Source of the DNA: Terriglobus sp. RCC_193
GTDB taxonomy: Bacteria > Acidobacteriota > Terriglobia > Terriglobales > Acidobacteriaceae
Assembly (NCBI RefSeq): GCF_041355105.1
Contig: NZ_JBFUPK010000004.1
Location: 62,001 to 126,000 of the forward strand
Reading direction: 5' to 3'
Length of the DNA: 64,000 bases
Under the pieces are notes generated by a model that was not told the DNA's origin, searched no databases, and saw only the letters and a program-made list of their open reading frames with translations. This document shows positions 58,421 through 64,000 of this stretch, one piece after another (within the stretch, counting starts at the first letter, position 1; the number at the start of each line of letters is the position of its first letter). A program made the position numbers and the translations under genes.

Positions 58421-59296
58421 TTAGAAGTAAAGATCAATCGCCTCGGCAACGCCGTCTTCATGATGATGCCGCGTGACCGTCCAGTTGCGCTCCTCGGCCA
58501 GCAGGCGAAGGTCGTCCGGGGCATTGCCCATCAGCATGGGCCATCGCGCATGTTCCAGCATGGTCAGGTCATTCCAGTTGTCGCCAATGGCCATCAGGTC
58601 ATGCGCCGCAAGCCCTTCTTCATGCAACAGATGGGCCAGTCCCGCACCTTTTGAGCAGCCTTGCGGAAGAATGTCCAGAATGCAGAGATCGCGTAACGGA
58701 TAGACCGTCCGCGTCAACGACAGGCGTCCTTTGTGTGCTGCATCCAGATGGCGGAAGGCCGTTTCCATGCGTTCCATGCCGCCGCATAGCATCGCCTGGA
58801 TAGCAGGGAATTCAGGCGCATGAAAGGCGGATTCAATGGGAGCAAAACGGCGAATGTCCGCGGCGTTTGCCACCATCCATTTCTCAATGCTGGCGTGCAG
58901 GTCGTCCACTTCTTCCAGCACCAGCGCTCCACTGGCCTCGTTGCCGTGCGCGTCCATGGTGTCAAAGGTGAAGACAAGGCAGTTGCGATAGTCGCTGACC
59001 GTTTCGCAAAGCCAGGTCGCCGTTTCCGCAGGCATCTCTTTGCGGAAAAGCAAGTGGCCGTCCATCGTGCGGGCCACCGCGCCGTTGGAGCTCAGCACAA
59101 TGTCGTCCGGCTGGAAGTTACCGGTCTGCAGCACCTTCATGGCATAGCTGTGGCGTCGTCCCGTGGCAATGACGATGCGCGTACCGGCGCGGCGTGCGCG
59201 ATCCAGCGCATCCTGGTTGCCGCGCGAAACCGTGCCGCCGGGGTGCACCAGCGTGCCATCCATGTCGATAGCGATCATCTTCGGCGTATCGCTCAT
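58421..59296 (-). CDS. Cof-type HAD-family phosphatase
   Basis: A 291-residue phosphatase of the HAD superfamily, class IIB (Cof/YidA-like). Motif I is IAIDMDGTLVHPGG, motif II IVIATGRRHSYAM, and motif III/IV LMAIGDNWNDLTML. A cap domain lies between (about 85-195). Such enzymes act on sugar phosphates or related small molecules; the substrate is unknown. ATG 59296 is chosen because it overlaps the EamA stop codon (ATGA) and gives the normal N-terminus; a longer frame starts at 59386. Confidence 0.92.
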   Translation of the reverse strand: MSDTPKMIAIDMDGTLVHPGGTVSRGNQDALDRARRAGTRIVIATGRRHSYAMKVLQTGNFQPDDIVLSSNGAVARTMDGHLLFRKEMPAETATWLCETVSDYRNCLVFTFDTMDAHGNEASGALVLEEVDDLHASIEKWMVANAADIRRFAPIESAFHAPEFPAIQAMLCGGMERMETAFRHLDAAHKGRLSLTRTVYPLRDLCILDILPQGCSKGAGLAHLLHEEGLAAHDLMAIGDNWNDLTMLEHARWPMLMGNAPDDLRLLAEERNWTVTRHHHEDGVAEAIDLYF

Positions 59297-60210
59297 ACAG
59301 ACTCCATCTGGATGGAATCGCTGCCAACCTCTCCGCGTGTCGAAAGCACCACGGCGGCGCCAACGATAAGCGATCCACCCAGCCATGCAATCAGGCCCAG
59401 CTGCTCATGCAGCAGGCATACGCCCAGCACCGATCCGATGACGGGCTCCAGGTTGATGAAGATGCCGCCCTGCGATGCCGGAACCTGCGTCATACCCCAA
59501 TTCCACAGCAGGTTGGTTGCAGCGGTGCAGAGAACACCGCTGGCTGCCAGCGCCAGCCATGCCTTCATGGAGATGCCATGCACCGGCGGCATGCCGTATT
59601 GCAGGGGCACCCACACGAGCAGCATGATCGTCCCCAGCAGCAGGCTGCGCGCACTCACCTCCAGCGCGCTGTGGCGCAGCAGAAGTTTCTTGTTGCCCAG
59701 CAGCCACACCAGCGCAATGACTACGGAGAGAACGATCAGCGAATCGCCGAGCAGGGAAGAGGTTCCGCTGGCGTCGTGGCCGCCCAGCGCAATCAGGCAT
59801 GCGCCCGTGGTGGACGCAATCAACGCAGTCCACCCCACGGCATCCAGCCGTTCCTTCAGAAAAATCGCTGCGGCTGCTGCCAGGATGACTGGCAACGTGC
59901 CAATCATGAGCGCAGCGTGCGAAAGAGAAGTGAGCGAGAGCCCCTTAAACTGCACCAGGAACTGCAGCGGAACGCCGAAAAACGCGGCGATGATCAGCAG
60001 ACGCCATTCAGCTGCGGTCCATCGTTCACCGCGGCCCTTCATCAGCGGCAGCATGGGAAGTGCCGCAAACAGAAAGCGATACAGCACCATGTGTCCCACG
60101 CTGACCTCGCGCAGGGCGATCTTGCCAAAGAAGAATCCTGTGCCCCAGAGCGCCCCCGCCGAGGCGCAAGCCAGAAATCCAAGCGGACGGGAAGTGGTAG
60201 AAGAGGGCAT
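59293..60210 (-). CDS. EamA-family (DMT superfamily) transporter
   Basis: A 305-residue inner-membrane transporter with ten predicted helices formed by two EamA halves (about 8-140 and 155-290). FLACASAGALWGTGFFFGKIALREV and GVLCTAATNLLWNWGMTQVPASQGGIFINLEPVIGSVLGVCLLHEQ (in part) are typical, the second ending in the conserved E-P-V. Members export amino acids, nucleobases or other metabolites; the substrate is open. The gene overlaps the HAD phosphatase gene and starts within 100 bases of the divergent gene at 60306. Confidence 0.88.
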   Translation of the reverse strand: MPSSTTSRPLGFLACASAGALWGTGFFFGKIALREVSVGHMVLYRFLFAALPMLPLMKGRGERWTAAEWRLLIIAAFFGVPLQFLVQFKGLSLTSLSHAALMIGTLPVILAAAAAIFLKERLDAVGWTALIASTTGACLIALGGHDASGTSSLLGDSLIVLSVVIALVWLLGNKKLLLRHSALEVSARSLLLGTIMLLVWVPLQYGMPPVHGISMKAWLALAASGVLCTAATNLLWNWGMTQVPASQGGIFINLEPVIGSVLGVCLLHEQLGLIAWLGGSLIVGAAVVLSTRGEVGSDSIQMESV

Positions 60211-60305
60211 CTTTCCACTGTCGCACAGGATGGCGTGGTGCAGGATGAGCAGGTTGTTGAAGGCTCGCGTTACCATAGGACTCGCAACCCGGACCACTTG
60301 CCGCA

Positions 60306-61649
60306 ATGCCTGCCTCGCTTCGCCACCGCTTGTTTGTGCTCGCGCTGTTGTTGCCGAGTCATGCCTTCGCTGCGGCAGTGAATGATGATCCCGCGGCGAA
60401 ACCTGCGGTTCCCGCGATTCAACTGCCTCTGGAGCCGCTGGGCTATCGCCCCCTGACCTCTGGCCTGGGGCTGCGCGCCGGATACACCAGCGCCACGGTG
60501 CATTTCATCGACGCTGACCATCTTTTGTTGACCTACACGGCAAAGAAGCTGGTGAAGCGGATGCCGGATCAGCGCGAAACCGACGATGACCATTTTGTGC
60601 GCGCTCTGGTCATCAGCCTGCCCGATGGCAAAGTGCAGCGCGAGGCGGAGTGGCGTTTACATGACCGTGCGCCGTATCTGTGGGCGCTTGGAAACGGGCG
60701 CTTTCTTCTGCGTGTCCGGAACAATCTGTATTCTCTGGACCCCCTGGGCAGCTACGATCCGTTGCATCTGGGCCAACGTCTTTTAATTGAGAACGAAGAT
60801 GAGCTGGAGGCGTTGCAGTTCAGCCCACAGCACGACCTGATGATGCTGGAGACGACCCCAGCACGCAAGATCGGCGACGACCCCACGGATCAGAAGGAGC
60901 GCCCCGTTTCGGTCTTCTTCTATGGTGTGGCTTTGCAGCCGGATGGGTCCGTTCGCCTGACGAACCGCGGCCGCGCGTCGACCAAAAGTGCATTCACGCT
61001 GTCCTTCACCTCCATGGGCGTCCTGGAGACAGTGCGTGAGGACCGCACCCACTGGGGCTTTGATTTTCACGGCTATAACGGCGCAAAGATGGAACTGGGA
61101 GGCTTCACCTCCACCTGTCGTCCCACCAGCATGTTCATCTCCGACGCCGAGTTTTTCGCCTTTGGCTGCCGTGGTGGCGAAGAACGCAAGCTGATGGGCG
61201 GATTCAACTTGCTGGCCGAGGCAAAGTGGGTGTTCACGACAGATGACGAGCCGTTGTGGCTGGCGGTGGATAACTCGCCCGCAACCGGCCGGTTCGCCGT
61301 GCGCAACACGCTTACATCGGTCAGCACGCAGGGCACCGGATTGGTGGATGCAGCCGAGCTGCGCGCGGAAGAGATCCGGGTCTATGGCAATCGCGAGGGC
61401 GACGAACTGCTTCGCGTCAACGCAACTCCTGTGCAGCGTCCTGCGGGTAACTTTGCGCTGTCGCCGGATGGGATGCGGCTCGCCGTGTTTCAGGGATCGC
61501 AGCTTTCCATCTTCAATCTGCCGGAGCTCAAACCTGCGGAACGTTTCCTGCACACGAAGGAACAGGGCGCACTGGCACCGCTGAGACCCGCCGCAACGCT
61601 CAGTGTGATTACCGCGCTGACCAGCGGCAGTGATAACCGAACGCCATAA
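60306..61649 (+). CDS. Exported hypothetical protein, probable beta-propeller
   Basis: A 447-residue protein with signal peptide (LFVLALLLPSHAFAAA). The mature part consists of beta-strand-rich repeats with the YRLLSLDP-type pattern (NNLYSLDPLGSYDPLH; LNLLAEAKWVFTTDDEPLWLAVD; FALSPDGMRLAVFQGSQLSIFNLPEL, in part), suggesting a propeller of the WD40/YncE type. Several conserved Cys occur (FTSTCRPTS, FGCRGGEE). No enzymatic motif is recognised. It is convergent with mreD by six bases and divergent from the EamA gene. Confidence 0.78.
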   Translation: MPASLRHRLFVLALLLPSHAFAAAVNDDPAAKPAVPAIQLPLEPLGYRPLTSGLGLRAGYTSATVHFIDADHLLLTYTAKKLVKRMPDQRETDDDHFVRALVISLPDGKVQREAEWRLHDRAPYLWALGNGRFLLRVRNNLYSLDPLGSYDPLHLGQRLLIENEDELEALQFSPQHDLMMLETTPARKIGDDPTDQKERPVSVFFYGVALQPDGSVRLTNRGRASTKSAFTLSFTSMGVLETVREDRTHWGFDFHGYNGAKMELGGFTSTCRPTSMFISDAEFFAFGCRGGEERKLMGGFNLLAEAKWVFTTDDEPLWLAVDNSPATGRFAVRNTLTSVSTQGTGLVDAAELRAEEIRVYGNREGDELLRVNATPVQRPAGNFALSPDGMRLAVFQGSQLSIFNLPELKPAERFLHTKEQGALAPLRPAATLSVITALTSGSDNRTP

Positions 61650-61655
61650 GCTGTT

Positions 61656-62186
61656 CTACAGAATGCTGTCCATGCGCGTGCGATCCAGCAGCAGGAAGAT
61701 CGGGATTGCGACAGCAGAATTGATCGCGGCGCGCAGCAGCTCATGCACCCAGCGCGGATGCGCTTCAGCCTGGCCCAGCAGAATGCTTTGAATCAGGTAC
61801 AGCAGCACCGATTGCAGCAGGCAGAAGACGAAGTTCATGAGAACGCGGGTCGCCATGTTCTCCACGTCAATCTTCAATCCGATGGATGCTGCCGCATACC
61901 CCAGAACAGATTTGGCAATACCATTGACGCCGATGAACTGGTTCCCCGGCAGATCCTGAAGCAAACCCACGACAGTACCGAAGAGTGTGCCTGCAATGGG
62001 ATTTCTCCACGCAATGGAGAAGTACAGTACAAGGATCAGCGGCAGGTCCAGGATCGACAGTGGCTCCCAGATACGCGGTAAATAAGCATGCAGGAACAGC
62101 GCGCACAGCGGCACAGCCAGCAGCACGGCTGGATGAAAGCTGTGCTCCTCCAACTCCCGGCGATTCGTAAAAGGGCGACGGGGCAT
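61656..62186 (-). CDS. mreD: Rod-shape-determining protein MreD
   Basis: Integral membrane protein (176 residues, about five hydrophobic segments) that works with MreB and MreC in directing lateral wall growth. The N-terminus is PRRPFTNRRELEEHSFHPAVL, and segments such as LPLILVLYFSIAWRNPIAGTLFGTVVGLLQDLPGNQFIGVNGIAK (in part) match the family's compact layout. It begins one base after mreC and ends a unit mreB-mreC-mreD. No pbp2 or rodA gene follows, because a convergent gene intervenes. Confidence 0.88.
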   Translation of the reverse strand: MPRRPFTNRRELEEHSFHPAVLLAVPLCALFLHAYLPRIWEPLSILDLPLILVLYFSIAWRNPIAGTLFGTVVGLLQDLPGNQFIGVNGIAKSVLGYAAASIGLKIDVENMATRVLMNFVFCLLQSVLLYLIQSILLGQAEAHPRWVHELLRAAINSAVAIPIFLLLDRTRMDSIL

Positions 62187-62187
62187 C

Positions 62188-63327
62188 TTATGGTTCCTCC
62201 GGCGCGTTGGAAGTAGACGTATTGGTGCCGTGCTGTGGAGGCGTTACAAGCTGCGTATTCGGCGCTCCCGGCGTAAGGCTGGACGCGGGTGGAATGGCTC
62301 CTGGCGAATAACGATCGGTGTGGATGGCGGGTTGCGGTCTTGGCAGGGTGGGAGCAGGGCTGGTCGCCGCATTCTCAGCGCCATCTTTCTCATCGGCTTT
62401 CTTCAAGCCGGGCAACCGATCCGCGACAACTTCCGCAGCCTTCTTGCCATCTTCCTGGTCGTCGTCCGCCGTATTCAACTGTTGCGAGATATGTGTCACC
62501 ACCAGCACTTCTTCCAGCCGATCGAGATTCGCCGCAGGCTTGATCGCGATGGTGGCATAGGGTTGATGATCCGGGTCGGGCTTCATGTAGATCACGTTGC
62601 CCACAGGAAGGCCGCGGGGATACACGCGGTCGCCGCCGCTGGTGATGAGCGGTTCGCCCTGCTTGATGCGTTCATCGGGCAGCAGATTATTGATGAGGAG
62701 TATGCCGCCCGGCCCACCGCGCAGGATGCCGCGGCTACGCGTATTCAGCAGGATGACTCCCGCGCCGGAACTGATGTCGTTCAGCAGCAGCACCTGTGAG
62801 GACAAGGCAAACACATCGCGGACCTTGCCCACAGCGCCATCCGGTGTGATGACAGCCATATCGGGACGGATGCCGTCGTTGGAACCTTTGTCGATGGTGA
62901 CAATGCGGCCTTGATCGCCGCCGCCCGTACCGATTACCTGTGCGGCCACGGTCTTGCCCACATACTGCTGCTTGAATGCCAGCAGCCGCTGCAAGCGCTG
63001 ACCCTGCCGTGCGTCTTCTGCCAGCGAGGCTTCGCGCAGGCGAAGCTGGTCAATCTGATATTGGAGATCCTTATCGTGCTGCCGGACGTGGCGCAGGTCA
63101 ATATAGCTGTGCCAGACGCCGCGTACGCCGCCGCCCATGTGTTTCAGCAGCGATTCCACCGGCGCGATAGTGTAGGCAGGCCACGCACGCAGGCCACGCA
63201 CGTTGCGTCCATCTTCCCGCGCGGCGTAGCCCAGGCGCTTCATCTGCGACGCAAGACCGATCACCTGCGCCAGAAGCACAGCCACCAGCACCAGAGCACT
63301 TTTGAAGCGGCTGAAGAAGGATTCCAT
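62188..63327 (-). CDS. mreC: Rod-shape-determining protein MreC
   Basis: Membrane-anchored scaffold (379 residues) that links MreB to wall synthases. One N-terminal membrane segment (about 10-28) is followed by a coiled coil (about 70-120, RHVRQHDKDLQYQIDQLRLREAS in part) and the twin beta-barrel core with VIGTGGGDQGRIVTIDKGSNDGIRPDMAVITPDGAVGKV (in part). The C-terminal 110 residues (Pro/Ser/Ala-rich, ending TSNAPEEP) are longer than in E. coli MreC. It follows mreB with a stem-loop between. Confidence 0.93.
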   Translation of the reverse strand: MESFFSRFKSALVLVAVLLAQVIGLASQMKRLGYAAREDGRNVRGLRAWPAYTIAPVESLLKHMGGGVRGVWHSYIDLRHVRQHDKDLQYQIDQLRLREASLAEDARQGQRLQRLLAFKQQYVGKTVAAQVIGTGGGDQGRIVTIDKGSNDGIRPDMAVITPDGAVGKVRDVFALSSQVLLLNDISSGAGVILLNTRSRGILRGGPGGILLINNLLPDERIKQGEPLITSGGDRVYPRGLPVGNVIYMKPDPDHQPYATIAIKPAANLDRLEEVLVVTHISQQLNTADDDQEDGKKAAEVVADRLPGLKKADEKDGAENAATSPAPTLPRPQPAIHTDRYSPGAIPPASSLTPGAPNTQLVTPPQHGTNTSTSNAPEEP

Positions 63328-63341
63328 GAAGTCAGCTTCTA

Positions 63342-63378
63342 GCCTTTAGCCGTTAGCTAAGAGCTAAAAGCTAAAGGC
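63342..63378 (-). promoter_or_regulatory. Stem-loop between mreB and mreC
   Basis: Stem GCCTTTAGC / GCTAAAGGC, with an inner TTAGCT / AGCTAA stem, in the 59-base gap. It could lower read-through from mreB or stabilise the mreCD transcript. Which applies is not visible. Confidence 0.55.
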
Positions 63379-63386
63379 CCCGGTTC

Positions 63387-64000
63387 TTAATCGATTGCCA
63401 CTTTGCGCAGCAGGCCGAAGTCGTTCAACATGCGGCCGGTGCCCAGCACCACGGATGCCAGCGGATCGTCCGCGATGGATACGGGCAGCCCCGTTTCTTC
63501 GCGGATGCGGCGGTCCAGGTTCTTGATCAGCGCGCCACCGCCGGTCAGCACAATGCCACGGTCAGAGATATCGGCCGACAGCTCGGGCGGGGTCCGTTCC
63601 AGCGCCACGCGGATGGCATTCATGATGGTCGCAATGGATTCGCTGAGCGCTTCGCGGATCTCGGAATCGTCCACGGTAATTGTCTTCGGCACGCCTTCAA
63701 TCAGGTTGCGGCCTTTGATCTCCATGGTCAGCGGCTTGTCCAGCGGGAACGCCGAGCCAATCTCCATCTTGATCATTTCGGCGGTACGCTCGCCAATCAG
63801 CAGGTTGTACTTGCGCTTCAGGAAGTTCATCACGGCTTCGTCCATCTGGTTGCCGGCCATGCGAACTGAGCGCGAATAGACGATGCCAGCGAGTGAAATC
63901 ACCGCGATATCCGTCGTTCCTCCACCGATATCGACAACCATGTTGCCGCCAGGCTCCGTGATGGGCAGGCCTGCGCCGATAGCGGCCACCATAGCCTGCT
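63387..64000 (-). CDS. mreB: Rod-shape-determining protein MreB (C-terminal part, truncated by window edge)
   Basis: Actin-like cytoskeletal ATPase that organises rod-shape growth. Visible are the last roughly 205 residues of the protein, starting within GLPITEPGGNMVVDIGGGTTDIAVISL (in part), the phosphate-2 and hinge region, then KYNLLIGERTAEMIKMEIGSA and GIVLTGGGALIKNLDRRI, the adenosine-binding loop. The upstream 140 or so residues lie beyond base 64000. It is the first gene of the mreBCD group. Confidence 0.93.
   Translation of the reverse strand, partial: QAMVAAIGAGLPITEPGGNMVVDIGGGTTDIAVISLAGIVYSRSVRMAGNQMDEAVMNFLKRKYNLLIGERTAEMIKMEIGSAFPLDKPLTMEIKGRNLIEGVPKTITVDDSEIREALSESIATIMNAIRVALERTPPELSADISDRGIVLTGGGALIKNLDRRIREETGLPVSIADDPLASVVLGTGRMLNDFGLLRKVAID

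Overview
The window looks like chromosome from a soil acidobacterium of the Terriglobus/Granulicella/Edaphobacter type (Acidobacteriaceae). This placement is inferred, not computed. It rests on TIGR03435-family proteins (a family expanded in soil Acidobacteria), PQQ-type quinoproteins, plant-polysaccharide enzymes (GH127, CE15), a moderately high GC content, and dense families of short palindromic intergenic repeats. No tRNA, rRNA, CRISPR array, prophage or intact insertion sequence was seen.

Layout. 1-8.5 kb: an L,D-transpeptidase, a PQQ beta-propeller protein, a UvrC-like half protein, a lone FtsX-type permease, an ArsR/SRPBCC pair and a Tat-exported GH127 arabinofuranosidase. 9-12.4 kb: an RNase E/G with a huge insertion and no zinc-link cysteines, ended by a strong terminator. 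12.7-14.9 kb: a PQQ sugar dehydrogenase, an ACT-domain gene preceded by what looks like a leucine-type attenuator, and a relic of a TIGR03435 gene. 15.3-24.7 kb: rsmI, an atypical M50 protease, rsmD, thiL, an M23 endopeptidase, a ferritin-like Tat lipoprotein, and a carbonic anhydrase-bestrophin operon. 24.7-28.2 kb: a BlaI/BlaR-type operon whose M56 protein carries a TonB C-terminal domain. 28.4-37.5 kb: a CE15 esterase, an ABC ATPase, a sodium:solute symporter, a divergent HTH regulator/serine hydrolase pair, a full TIGR03435 protein, an MCE protein and acpS. 37.6-45.3 kb: an S4 protein, uppP, threonine dehydratase, queH, a second (Tat-exported) carbonic anhydrase and a pseudokinase-SPOR protein. 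45.6-55.3 kb: RNase J and the lysine/diaminopimelate genes dapD, dapA, dapB, lysC and asd. 55.3-64 kb: nrdR, a flippase-like protein, a lytic transglycosylase, a HAD phosphatase, an EamA transporter, and mreD-mreC-mreB, with mreB cut by the window edge.

How the genes fit together. Much of the window serves cell-wall building: asd/lysC/dapA/dapB/dapD make meso-diaminopimelate, uppP recycles the lipid carrier, mreBCD direct elongation, and L,D-transpeptidase, M23 and SLT enzymes remodel peptidoglycan. The BlaI/M56 operon and the serine hydrolase could respond to wall stress. A second theme is RNA processing and ribosome maturation (RNase E/G, RNase J, rsmI, rsmD, queH, S4 protein).

The most unusual signals are: (1) an 18-residue LLL leader peptide plus alternative hairpins ahead of the ACT-domain gene; (2) intergenic repeat modules whose tiny hairpins change sequence from copy to copy while keeping their pairing; (3) the RNase E/G with a split S1 domain and lost zinc link; (4) an M50 protease with RExxH in place of HExxH; and (5) a pseudokinase fused to a SPOR domain.
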